41,854 bases of DNA from positions 1 to 41,854 of the forward strand of contig CAZTFP010000014.1 of the NCBI GenBank assembly GCA_964613015.1, written 5' to 3'. Source of the stretch: CAJBLF01 sp964613015 (GTDB taxonomy: Bacteria; Patescibacteriota; Gracilibacteria; Absconditabacterales; Absconditicoccaceae). Made by a program: the position numbers and the translations under genes. Position 1 is the first letter of the stretch. The number at the start of each line of letters is the position of its first letter. The notes beneath the pieces are model-generated. The model was not told where the DNA came from, ran no database searches, and worked only from the letters and a program-made list of their open reading frames with translations. Shown here piece by piece: positions 29,048 to 38,492 of the stretch.

Positions 29048-29992
29048 ATGCTTCACAAATTTACTCCAGATCTTTCCGTCCATAAACTCTATGCTCAAGG
29101 CAGCGAACTCGCGACTATTATGGCTCAAGACAAAGACGCCAATGGAAATAGAATTTATACTCATCCGCAGGATGCAACACTCCATGTCATCGACCTCCCA
29201 AAACCTGTCCTAATGACTGATAGATATCAGATCAATCAGATTCCTGATTATATCAAAAGAGAGACGGTTTCTGCACTCTATGAAAGCCCAATCATCAGCA
29301 TAGATTATGATGATGTGAAGATGGACTTCGAGAATATGAAATATAAATATCCATGAGTGTGGTCACCTTCGATTGATACGCTTTTCTTTTGTAGAGCACT
29401 CAAAGACCAACGACTTCAATGATACAATTCCATGATAGAAGTAGGAAGTGGCCCTGGATTTATCGCAAAATATACCGGAGAAAAAAATCAGAATTTAAAA
29501 AATATAGTACTCAACGATATCAATAAAAATGCTGAATTATACTTCAACGATCATTATACCGATCCAAGATTTTCCTTTTATCTGGGAGATGCTAAGACAT
29601 ATATGGAAGGCAAACAATTTGATATCATTGCTTCTAACCCCCCCTACATACCAAGACCCAGAAGTATAGACGATAACCCATATGAATGACTTTCATTACC
29701 TATATATCTGATCCAGAATATCGATAAAATCCTGACAGACAATGGAAAACTTTTTCTTAATCTTTCGAGTTTATCCTTTCCTATTATGCAAGAATTTTTA
29801 GATGCACCGAATATTGTAGTCAAACAATTGGATAGTATGGAAGTACCGTTAAAGGTATTTAATGTCTTGAATAATCCTGAATGGATGGACTATCTCATCA
29901 ACGAAAAATGATTGAAAAAAGAATATCTCGATGGACATGAATATCGACAAACACTTTATATGTATGAGATTCAAAGAAAAAAATCAGTCTAA
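29048..29992 (+). CDS. SAM-dependent methyltransferase, HemK/PrmC-like
   Basis: The 314-residue protein has a Rossmann methyltransferase core in its second half: MIEVGSGPGFIAKY (SAM loop), LNDINKNAE (acidic strand end) and FDIIASNPPYIPRPRS, with the NPPY motif typical of enzymes that methylate a planar amine or amide such as the Gln of release factors. The first 110 residues lack similarity I can name. Because NPPY is shared by N5-Gln protein and N6-adenine DNA methyltransferases, PrmC-like function is only the best guess. TGA is used as Gly (YPGVW, LQGYNS). It lies between the histidine phosphatase and CoaDE fusion, 30 bp from each. Confidence 0.65.
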
Positions 29993-30022
29993 TATATTTA
30001 TCTTGTTAATAATATTTTCTTA

Positions 30023-31819
30023 ATGAAAAAAGTTATTTATGGATGATCTTTTGATCCTTTAACCTATGGGCATGATGATGTCATCAGAAGAGCTATAAAA
30101 CATTTTGATCAGCTTACCGTGGGGATATGAGTGAATGCAGAAAAAGAATGAAGATATCTTTTTTCTCTTCAAGAAAGACTATATCTTACTCGTGAAGTAC
30201 TCAAAGATCTATTGAATGTAGATGTAGTTGCCTATAGAGGAATGACCACAGATTATGCGAAAGAAAATGAATATGATCTCCTTATCAGATGATTGAGAAA
30301 TGGAAATGATTTTGACGCTGAACAAAGTTTGGAGCGGGCATTTAAAAGACAAGATAATTTGGATACATTCTATCTCAATGCAAAACAATCCATGCAGGAT
30401 TTGAGTTCTAGCGCAGCTAAAGCCGTACTCAAAGAGCAATGAGACATCAAACAATATGTTCCTATAATAATAAAACAAGCTATGGAATGAAGATTATTGG
30501 GACAATATTTTGCATGAATAACGTGAAGTGTTGGTTCATGAAAATCTTTTACTACAGAACAATTTATCAAATTTTGTGAAAAAAACGGAATACATTCACA
30601 TCATCTTGATCTTGACAAAATAGGACATGAGATTCAATGACCCCTTCAAGAGCCTATATATCAGTCAGCTAGGCAAAAAATAATCCAAATATTTGGAGAT
30701 GATGTAGGGAATGAAGATGGAAGTATTAATAGAAAGAATCTTGGTCCTAAAGTTTTTTCTGATCCAAAAAAACTCGAAACACTCAATGATATTATGCGTG
30801 ATCCTATGAAATTGAGAACCAAAAGATTGATGTATAATCAAAAATGATTGTTTCTCTATAATGCAGCACTTATAGCCGAAGCAGGTTCATCTGGTATAGT
30901 AAATAATAATGTGGTTTTGGTAAATGTACCACTAGATGTTCAAGCGGAAAGATTAAAAAACAGATGATTATCATGAGAAGAAACAGAGAAGAGACTCTCT
31001 AGTCAACTGACTACTGAACATAAAAGAAAGCTATTGTCTCAAGCTATTGATCAAGATAATCATGGTAAGATTATAGATCTTCAAAGTCCCTATGGTGAAC
31101 AAGATGCTTCTATAACTTTTAACAAAGTTTTGGCACAAATAGATACGTTTGGTGAATTACGTTTTGCGTGATTGATGAATAGATTGGGAGTAAAAGACGA
31201 TCCGAAAAAACTTTTTGTTCAGCTTAGAGATATGTATGATAGACCTATAGCTGCTGATGCTAACTGGGATGAAATATCACAAAAAATGAAATGATCGTAT
31301 CATAAACGATTGCATGCTATAGATTGTTCAAATGAACTCTATCAGATAAAACATTTACTGAATGATCCCGACGCAGTAGAATGCGCATTGTTATTTCATG
31401 ATGCTATCTACGATCCTACATCCAAAACGAATGAGGAAGATAGTGCTGCCTTGGCTGAAAAAATGCTTATTCAACGATGAGTAGCCAAAGAGTTTATAGA
31501 AAAGGTTAAGCAGTTTATCCTCGCTACAAAACATATACATATGTCTACCGACAATGATACTAAATATATCATGGATATCGACACATCTATTCTTGGTAAG
31601 AACTCTCGTATATATAAGCAATATGAGCAAGATGTCAGAAGAGAATATTATATGTATTCAGATCAGCAATATGTATGATGAAGAGAAAAATTTCTTTGAA
31701 CCTTAATCAAGAAAGACACTATTTATCAAACAGAATATTTTGCGAATGCTTATGAAAAAAATGCTCAGAAAAATATTTTGAATGAATTGGAACTATTAAA
31801 CAAAAAACATTCTATCTAA
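30023..31819 (+). CDS. CoaD-CoaE-HD fusion: bifunctional CoA synthase with HD hydrolase domain
   Basis: One 598-residue frame joins three domains. Residues 1-160 are phosphopantetheine adenylyltransferase: YGGSFDPLTYGH with TxGH, LLIRGLRNGNDFDAE and the SSS motif near 128-130. Residues 162-375 are dephospho-CoA kinase: Walker A GITGSVGSGKS (165-175), DLDKIGHEI, NRKNLGPKVFSDPKKLE. Residues about 415-598 match the HD-type hydrolase family with LLFHDAIYDP (H459, D460), NEEDSA and an R-EY motif. Together the first two make CoA from 4'-phosphopantetheine, as in eukaryotic COASY. Three Walker A glycines are TGA, so this is a native gene. Frame and length are continuous through all junctions. Confidence 0.88.
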
Positions 31820-31835
31820 TTGTACTTACAACAAT
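31819..31835 (+). promoter_or_regulatory. Operator-like site upstream of nrtR
   Basis: ATTGTA-CTTAC-AACAAT differs from the palindromes at pncA and 19778 by one base in the arms. It begins on the last base of the CoaDE stop codon, 65 bp before the regulator gene. This suggests autoregulation, although a terminator-like hairpin lies between site and gene. Confidence 0.4.
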
Positions 31836-31853
31836 TATTGATTTTCATTAAAA

Positions 31854-31883
31854 AAAAGATACTATACTGACATAGTATCTTTT
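31854..31883 (+). terminator. Hairpin between CoaDE fusion and nrtR
   Basis: AAAGATACTAT and ATAGTATCTTT form an 11-bp stem around ACTGAC and run into T-rich sequence. It probably ends the CoaDE transcript. It is close to the nrtR start (16 bp), so it could also act as a leader structure. Confidence 0.65.
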
Positions 31884-31899
31884 ACTTTTTCTCTTTGAT

Positions 31900-32559
31900 A
31901 TGATCAAACAACATATTCTGGTGACCGTAGATAATATTATTTTTACTATTACTGAGGATAGTCTGCAGATATTGCTTATCAAAAGATTAGTTGAACCATT
32001 TAAGTGAGAATGGGCTTTGCCAGGTGGTTTTGTCTTGGAAAACGAAACATTACAGCAGGCAGCATATAGAAAACTCGCTGAGGAAACCAGTGTAAAAAAT
32101 GCCTATTTGGAACAACTTTATACCTTTTCTGAAGTCAAAAGAGATCCTAGAGGAAGAACAATATCTTGTGCATATATAGCATTGATGCCCAGAGAAAATA
32201 TGGTACTCAAGCCATGATTCGATGCATCAGAAGTTAAATTTTTCGATGTAAAAAAACTCCCCAAACTCGGGTTTGATCATAAAAAAATAGTCGAATATGC
32301 AATCCAGAGATTGAAATGGAAAATGGAATATACCAATGTAGCACAATATATTTTACCAAAAAAATTTACGCTTAGACAATTGCAGGATGTTTATGAAACT
32401 ATCCTTGATCAATGAATTGATGTAAGAAACTTTAGGAAGAAAATAGATAAGTTGTGACTAGTAAAAGCAACCTGAGAAAAAGAAATAGGTGTACAGTACA
32501 GACCAGCTAAGCTCTATAACTTTGTAGATAAAAATTTGAAGATTGTGGAAATATTATAG
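31900..32559 (+). CDS. nrtR: NrtR-type transcriptional regulator (NUDIX plus winged helix)
   Basis: The 219-residue protein joins an N-terminal NUDIX-like domain (residues 1-140, WALPGGFVLENETLQQAAYR followed by KLAEETS) to a C-terminal winged-helix domain (TLRQLQDVYETILDQGID, NFRKKIDKLGLV, RPAKLYNF). This order is the hallmark of NrtR, which represses NAD synthesis genes and senses ADP-ribose or related nucleotides. The NUDIX box is degenerate (RK instead of RE, S for the final G), as expected for a sensor without catalysis. TGA codes for Gly in the HTH region. It is the obvious candidate to bind the palindromes upstream of nadE, pncA and the triad operon. Confidence 0.85.
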
Positions 32560-32584
32560 AAGGATGAAATAGTATACATTTAAA

Positions 32585-32614
32585 AAAATGCCGTCTAAAT
32601 ACAGACGGCATTTT
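32585..32614. terminator. Bidirectional terminator nrtR / purCE
   Basis: AAAATGCCGTCT and AGACGGCATTTT form a 12-bp stem around AAATAC between convergent genes. Confidence 0.85.
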
Positions 32615-32643
32615 GTAATAATGTTAATTAATAGTAGACATAT

Positions 32644-34083
32644 TTAGTTGCCCCATTTTTCGATGGCAAGTTCGCGCTCCATATACGCTATTGGATTTCT
32701 CATCGAAAGGATATTGAGAGCAAAAAGATGTGCATTTTTGATACTCAGGAATGTTGCATTGGGCACTTGGGATGGCATCCTCAGGTTGCTCCAGACATCT
32801 TCCGGATTGGTTGATGTGGTGTTACAGTAAGAAAGTACCGGCCATGGTGTCCTGGCAGAAAGCATAGGTCCGAGACCGTTGCTCATGCCTACAATTGCTA
32901 TGATAACCGCGCCTTCCGGGTATTTTGCATGAAGCTCATTGAGGGTATCAATAGCTGCCTGCGGTGATTTGTGACCGGAAATTACGATGTCTTCTTTGGC
33001 AATGCCGGGAACCGCACTGAAGTCTTCAAGCTTGTCATCTTTGGATCCCCTCCAGAAGATGATTGCCTGTTTGGGAATCGTAATCTGACTGATGAGTTGT
33101 GCGACCCCCACATAATTTTCCTGGACGTCTTTGAGTGGATGACCGTCACGGAAGTTTTGTTTGGAAAGTTCCTTCCAGTCATCTGTCCTCAATCTCCATG
33201 AGTCATTGTCGATAACATCAGCAACCACCAGGCTACCATCGGCATCAATCCCGAATTCAATCTTGAAGTCAATCAGACGATATCCCAGGGTTTTCCAGGC
33301 ACCTTCCAAAACAAGGAAGGTTTTGCGAGTGATGTCTTCGATCTCTTTCAGTTTTTCGGCATCGATGATTGCAGGCCCATTGGTCAATAATGGAATCTCC
33401 CAGGTCGGTTTCTTGGGATGCCTGAGCACCCAATTGTCCAGGTCATAGGGATTTTCAATCCAGGGATCATCAATTGTTTTGATCACTTCCTCGATGAGCT
33501 CTTCTTTTGAGAGTTCATACAAATCCACAAGAAGTGGAGCAGATTTGTCTTCTTTTTTCCGTCTCTCCCTGACATCTTTCAGCGTTTTTTCAGCATTCAG
33601 ATATCTGATGAGACGGTCGTGGGTGTTCGGAATGTAGTTACGGAGGTTGATTGCCTCCAGGATACCTTTCGAGGTTTTGAGGAAGAGCTCAAACTTCAGC
33701 TGATGGAACCTGTATGGAATAGGTCCTTCTCTTTTGAGTTGAGGCATCCTGTCCAGGGAAGATCCATCTGCATGGCGACGAATGATTACTTCGAGAGGTA
33801 TCATTATACACTTCTTAGCCAACACTTCCGTATCGGAAAGTTGCTGGACATAGGCAGTGGGGATACCGGCCTGTTGTAATAATTCGAAGACCCTGCTGGT
33901 CGTGATCGTGGCACATTTGCCCTTGTCGACCATGATCTGGGTCTTTGATGCATCATTGTCGGCTGTCGTTGCGTCGGTGTTTTTCATGATGACTAATTTG
34001 TCTTCACCTTCGACTGCCCAGATTTCTTTGGTTTTACCTGATGCTACTGGTGTTTCACCACTTTTTTTGAATTGTTCTGACAT
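32644..34083 (-). CDS. PurC-PurE fusion (SAICAR synthetase / AIR carboxylase, PAICS-like)
   Basis: The 479-residue protein starts with a SAICAR synthetase domain (SGKTKEIWAVEGEDKLVI, MIPLEVIIRRHADGSSL, LIDFKIEFGIDADGSLVVAD, VIDNDSWRLRTDD). It ends with a class II PurE domain (AIIFWRGSKDD, ISGHKSPQAA, GMSNGLGPMLSARTPWPV, EDVWSNLRMPSQVPNAT). The order PurC then PurE is that of animal PAICS, converting AIR via CAIR to SAICAR. No other purine gene is in the window. Not one of its many Gly is TGA, and the gene is visibly richer in G+C than its neighbours, so it was probably acquired from a standard-code donor. Confidence 0.88.
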   Translation of the reverse strand: MSEQFKKSGETPVASGKTKEIWAVEGEDKLVIMKNTDATTADNDASKTQIMVDKGKCATITTSRVFELLQQAGIPTAYVQQLSDTEVLAKKCIMIPLEVIIRRHADGSSLDRMPQLKREGPIPYRFHQLKFELFLKTSKGILEAINLRNYIPNTHDRLIRYLNAEKTLKDVRERRKKEDKSAPLLVDLYELSKEELIEEVIKTIDDPWIENPYDLDNWVLRHPKKPTWEIPLLTNGPAIIDAEKLKEIEDITRKTFLVLEGAWKTLGYRLIDFKIEFGIDADGSLVVADVIDNDSWRLRTDDWKELSKQNFRDGHPLKDVQENYVGVAQLISQITIPKQAIIFWRGSKDDKLEDFSAVPGIAKEDIVISGHKSPQAAIDTLNELHAKYPEGAVIIAIVGMSNGLGPMLSARTPWPVLSYCNTTSTNPEDVWSNLRMPSQVPNATFLSIKNAHLFALNILSMRNPIAYMERELAIEKWGN

Positions 34084-34255
34084 ACGCTTTCTTTTTTATT
34101 GTTGTTATTACTTAATTGTTTGTATAGCCAAATTTACCAAATATAAAAAATGAGTTGGTTTTTTCGACTCTTTGGTTTTTTGTTTCTTTTTGCTATTTTT
34201 TTATATTTATTGACTTATATCGATAATATTGTCTAATTCAAGAAATTCTTTGTGA

Positions 34256-34267
34256 GCACCCGGGTGC
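34256..34267. repeat. GC-rich palindrome downstream of the nucleotidase gene
   Basis: GCACCCGGGTGC is a perfect 12-bp palindrome in AT-rich sequence, 8 bp past the nucleotidase stop. CACCCGGGTG recurs at 38477-38486, and an interrupted copy lies at 35188-35217. Confidence 0.5.
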
Positions 34268-34274
34268 GAGTAAT

Positions 34275-35123
34275 TTAGTTAATTATCTTGTGAAGCAGAG
34301 CATTTATTTCATCCATTGGTCCATCATTGAGGATAATGAGGTCGAATTTCTCTTCGAATTTTTCTCTGTTTTCAGGAGTATCGTGGTTAAGAAATCAGAT
34401 TTTAATAATATTTTCATACTCAAATCCATCAGCCATATGAGCATCTCCAAGTGAATCACCAAGCAAAATAATATTTTTTTTCTCTTTGATCTGTTCATAT
34501 ACAGGCAGATCTTTGACTACGGTCTCTCCCTTATTAAAACTATGGATTATGGGTTCTTTGACTGCTATCGCTTTTCCATTTTCATCTCGAATAAATGAAT
34601 TTGAAATGATGCTAATATTCGATGATAATTTATTTTCATTCTGAATACAATGATAAATAGCATCATAGCCTAGACCACTAGCAGAGAATATCAGAAAAGG
34701 AATATCGTTGTCTTTAAGGGTATTAAAAAATAGATCAGCTCATTTTCTGAAATGTATCATATTTGAGTTCATGGTCTCTTTGAGAATATCTCTTGTTAAA
34801 CCTTGTTTCAACATCATAGTAAATACTTGTGTCCATCGTTCATTCATTGCCTTCTTTTTTTCCTCTAGAGGAATCGTGGGATCAATCTCTATAGGATGAT
34901 ACATCTCAAATAGTTTTTTTGATGCATTACTATATTCACTTCCAAGGTATCATCATTGTTCAAGAATAGATTCTAATGAAGATCTTGGTGTTCCATCCAC
35001 AAATGCTTTGGTTAACGTTCTATCAAAATCTGCAATAACGTGAAAATGATCTTTACCGTCAGTGATCATATTGGATAAGGTTTCATTAATATGAGCCTCG
35101 TTGGTGACATAGAATTGTGACAT
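34275..35123 (-). CDS. Pyrimidine 5'-nucleotidase, UMPH-1 (NT5C3-like) family
   Basis: Hydrolyses nucleoside monophosphates such as UMP and CMP. The 282-residue HAD-fold protein has motif I DFDRTLT, MYHPIEID, NERWTQVF, FRKGADLFF, motif II IPFLIFSASGLG, NKGETV with the conserved Lys, motif III LLGDSLGDAHMADG, and IGFLNHDTPEN with FDLIILND. This pattern fits cytosolic 5'-nucleotidase III, a family better known from eukaryotes. TGA is used as Gly (EQGGYLG, FRKGAD, IGFLN), so it is native or long resident. It stands alone between the PurC-PurE fusion and tex. Confidence 0.8.
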
Positions 35124-35187
35124 AGGTTTCCATAAGGATAAAATATAGTAGGTATATTGTTTAAATAGAGATAAAAATCAATGCCTT

Positions 35188-35217
35188 GCACCTGCCTGCG
35201 GCAGGCAGGTCCGGGTG
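35188..35217. repeat. Nested palindromes in the intergenic region before tex
   Basis: ACCTGCCTGC and GCAGGCAGGT (35190-35210) are perfect 10-bp arms around one G. They sit inside a split GCACC...CGGGTGC, the same palindrome found intact at 34256. This looks like a small palindromic element inserted into an existing one. Confidence 0.55.
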
Positions 35218-35302
35218 CTGCCTCATTAGTAACTATTGCACCCGAGAATGATTTTACTATACTCTTCGTTCGTTTAGTCGTTTTATCGTTTCATCGTTTT
35301 TC

Positions 35303-37585
35303 ATGGCAGATTTGATCAATATCATAAGCAAAAAAGTCGGGATTTCTCCCGCTATTGTGCGTACTATTGTCCAGCTTTTGGATGAAGGAAATACCGTTCC
35401 CTTTATTGCAAGATATCGTAAAGAATTGACTGAAGGAGCTACTGATGAACAGTTGAGAGATTTTGATGAAATGTATAGATATACAAGAAATCTCGAAGCC
35501 AGAAAGGCTGATGTCATTCGTCTGATTGAGGAAAAATGATTGATGACGGATGAACTGAGAAAACAAATTATGGAAGCAGAAACTTTGGCGAGAGTCGAAG
35601 ATTTGTATAGACCATTTAAAGAGAAAAAAAACACAAAAGCCACTATCGCCAAAGCAAAAGGCTTAGAGCCATTGGCAGATATTCTGACGAAAGCACAGAT
35701 GAGTAAGGAAGATTTTGAAACTGAAGCAGACAAATTTATCAGAGATACTGGTGATGTAAAAACAAGCGTCAAAGACAGAGCAGAAGCGATTCAGTGAGCA
35801 AAAGATATTTTGGCAGAAGCAGTTTCTGATCATGCTGATCTGAGAGAAGATATCAAAGTCAGAGAAGAAAATATGGGAATACTTGCCTGTAAAAAAACTA
35901 AAACATTTGACGATAAATGAGTCTATAAAATCTATGGTGAATATAGTAAGAAACTTTCTGACATGCCATCGTACGCCTATCTAGCAGTTTCTAGAGCTGA
36001 AACAGAAAAACAACTACAAGTGAAATTAGAATTTTCCCACGATAAAATTCGAGAAGAAACAACGAAATTTTTCTTCCCAAAGAATTATGGAACCTGTATC
36101 TGTTATGTCCAAGAAGCATGTGAAGATGGATTACATAGATTACTTTTACCTTCGCTTGAACGTGAAATCAGATCAGACAAAAAAAGACGATCTGATGAAT
36201 CAGCGATCAAAGTCTTTGGTGAGAATTTGAAAAACTTGTTGCTTACCCCACCGATTAAAGGAATGACTGTGCTCGGTTTCGATCCAGCATTTAGAACGGG
36301 ATGCAAACTTGCTGTCGTCGACCAGACAGGAAAATTTCTGGATAAGATAGTTATCTATCCTACTGAGCCACAAAAAAAAGTGACAGAAGCTTGGGAGACG
36401 TTGAAAAAGTTAGTCGATCAATATAAGATAGATTTAATCGTGATAGGAAATGGGACAGCATCGAGAGAATCAGAAAAAGTAGTGCATGATTTTATTGAAA
36501 AATATAAACTGAAGGTGAAATATATGATTACTTCCGAGTCATGAGCATCGGTATATTCGGCATCTAAACTCGCACAAGACGAATATCCAGATCTAGACGT
36601 AACGATTAGATGAGCCATAAGTATCGCCCATAGAGTACAAGATCCTCTTGCTGAACTCACAAAAATAGATCCGAAATCTATCTGAGTAGGACAGTATCAG
36701 CACGATGTTGATCAAAAATATTTGAAAGAAAAGCTTGAAGAAAAAGTCGAAGATATCGTGAATAGTGTAGGTGTCGATGTAAATACAGCGAGCTATACCT
36801 TGTTGCAATATATCGCATGATTGAGTGAAACCGTTGCGAAAAACGTCATCGCCTACAGAGATGAAAACGGAAAATTTACGAGCAAAGCACAGATAAAAAA
36901 AGTGAAAGGACTCGGTCCAAAAGCCTATGAACAAGCTATTGGGTTTTTGAGAATCAAAGGAGGAAAAGAAATTTTGGATGAAACAGGAATCCATCCTGAG
37001 ATTCATAAACAAGTCTATGAGCTAATAGAAAAAGAAATGGGAATCAAAAAAAAGGATTTGAAATTGCCTATGAATGTAGAAAAATATCCAGAAAACAAAG
37101 TACGTGAGTGGTCAGAGTCGTATAAGATTTGATTGGAAACCTTGAAAGATGTCTTGGCAGAATTACAGAGACCAGGTTTAGATCCAAGAGACGAACTTGA
37201 AGCACCATGTTTCTCATCAACTATTTTGGACATTAAAGATTTGGAGATAGGAACGAAGTTGGATGGAATCGTAAGAAATGTAACAGATTTCTGAGCGTTT
37301 GTAGATATCGGATTGCATAGTGATGGATTGGTACACAAATCACAGATGGCAAATTATTTTGTCGCGAATCCGGTGGATGTCGTCAAGGTTGGTCAACAAG
37401 TAAAAGTAAAAGTAATCGATATAGACCTCGAGAGAGAAAAGGTCTCCTTGAGCATGAAAGATGATGCTGTGCCACAATGACCAAGAACGGAAAGTAGATG
37501 AAGTAGTGAAAAAAAAGTCGAAATTGTAAAAAGAGATGAGCAAATGGGTGAATCGACTATGAAAGGAAATATTACATTTAGTTAG
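35303..37585 (+). CDS. tex: Tex-family RNA-binding transcription accessory protein
   Basis: The 760-residue protein shows the Tex order: N-terminal helical domain (GNTVPFIARYRKELTEGATD), YqgF/RNase H-like domain (VLGFDPAFRTGCKLAVVDQT and VIGNGTASRES), helix-hairpin-helix region (ENGKFTSKAQIKKVKGLGPK) and a C-terminal S1 domain (GIVRNVTDFGAFVDIGLHSD). Tex binds nucleic acid and the transcription machinery and is broadly conserved. Roughly a dozen TGA codons encode Gly, splitting the gene into six fragments under the standard code. The ATG at 35303 gives the usual MADLINIISKK start. It is followed by a MITE-like repeat instead of a terminator. Confidence 0.92.
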
Positions 37586-37593
37586 AAAAAATA

Positions 37594-37711
37594 TTTGTCT
37601 CCCTTTCGTAAAGGGAGAAACCGAAGGGAGGGGGATTTATGGACTAATGTACTTCCGTCCTTAAATCCTCCGGTACTTCTGCACCACCCCTCCTTTACAA
37701 ACGAGGACAAA
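37594..37711. repeat. MITE-like element with imperfect terminal inverted repeats
   Basis: The ends TTTGTC (37594-37599) and GACAAA (37706-37711) are inverted, and about 45 bp on each side align as imperfect inverted repeats (TTTCGTAAAGG against TTTGTAAAGG, GGGGATTT against GGAGGATTT). Within the left arm TCTCCCTTT-CGT-AAAGGGAGA is a perfect hairpin. The element is more GC-rich than its surroundings and has no coding capacity. Confidence 0.6.
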
Positions 37712-37804
37712 ACATATGACCTTCAGTTAGATTCCCAAATTGATTTTTGGGAGCAAATGAATATATAGCATATATAAAATAAAATACGTAGTAAACATAA
37801 AGAT

Positions 37805-38074
37805 ATGAAACATTTTCCTTTACGCATAAAGAGAAGTAAAACATCAGCATGTATCTTTTTTTGCATCGCAATAGTACTCATTGCTGTAGCAGTCGACCTC
37901 TTTCGGTCTATACTGGGTGATGGATTCGTCGTTGATCTCTTTGATATAAACAATGGTACTGGTCTTATATTATTCTTTTTTGACCTGGTACTAATAATCA
38001 TTGCATTAATGCTATCATTGTATCATTCGGGTGAAAAAATTATTTGATGATTCATCACGGTAAAATACCTCTAG
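37805..38074 (+). CDS. Small membrane protein
   Basis: The 89-residue product has a basic N-terminus (MKHFPLRIKRSKTSA) followed by two hydrophobic segments, about residues 15-33 (CIFFCIAIVLIAVAVDLF) and 52-72 (TGLILFFFDLVLIIIALML). Under table 25 two consecutive TGA codons are read as Gly and the frame ends at a TAG inside the stem of the following terminator; the standard code would stop nine residues earlier. Function unknown. The well-placed terminator supports that the gene is real. Confidence 0.55.
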
Positions 38075-38096
38075 TGGTATTCCACTAGATTTTTTT
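38070..38096 (+). terminator. Rho-independent terminator
   Basis: TCTAGTGG and CCACTAGA form an 8-bp stem around TATT, followed by seven T. The stop codon of the small membrane gene lies in the left arm. Confidence 0.8.
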
Positions 38097-38132
38097 CAAT
38101 AGAGAAAATATTTATCTCAATATACGACGGTA

Positions 38133-38447
38133 TTATAATACCAATAATATAATAGAAATAATTCAGGTTCCTACCCCAATCATTTGTAGCGTAGTAAAAT
38201 TTTCTTTGAATACTACTACTCATATCAGAAGTGCTATTGCTGCGGTTGTTACAGAAAAAATAAGTGCACCTCTTCATAATCCTGAACCATTTTTTAATGC
38301 GAATAATCGAAAAATATTACATACAATATAAAATCATATTGCAGCTATTCCAACCCAGAGCAGTTGGTTTTCTGATCGTCTTTTGGCAAAAATATCTGCT
38401 ACACCTTCAAATACTACAAGAAATATCATGGGAACTATTCGTTTCAT
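38133..38447 (-). CDS. Small four-helix transporter-like membrane protein (SMR/EamA-like)
   Basis: The frame is seen only when TGA is read as Gly. The 104-residue product starts MKRIVPMIFLVVFEGVADIF, keeps a Glu in the first membrane helix (as in EmrE-type SMR proteins), has a Lys-Asn-Gly-Ser loop (FALKNGSGLGRG), and ends VVVFKENFTTLQMIGVGTG and IISIILLVL, much like the half-repeat of EamA/SMR transporters (FxE then GxxLIxxG). Four membrane helices are predictable. It probably works as a dimer; the substrate is unknown. It is convergent with the small membrane gene. Confidence 0.7.
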
Positions 38448-38492
38448 AGAAAAGATAGAAAAATAAATATGTTTCTCACCCGGGTGTTCCAG

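Noticed and set aside
10484..31001. UGA as tryptophan (table 4).
   Set aside because: TGG is common for Trp in the same genes, and TGA falls at Walker A, GGGD and NUDIX glycines where Trp would destroy the motif.
36593..37012. Long antisense ORFs opposite tex, rpoA, rplM and the PurC-PurE fusion.
   Set aside because: They have Phe/Ile/Ser-rich shadow composition and no motif, and overlap well supported genes completely.
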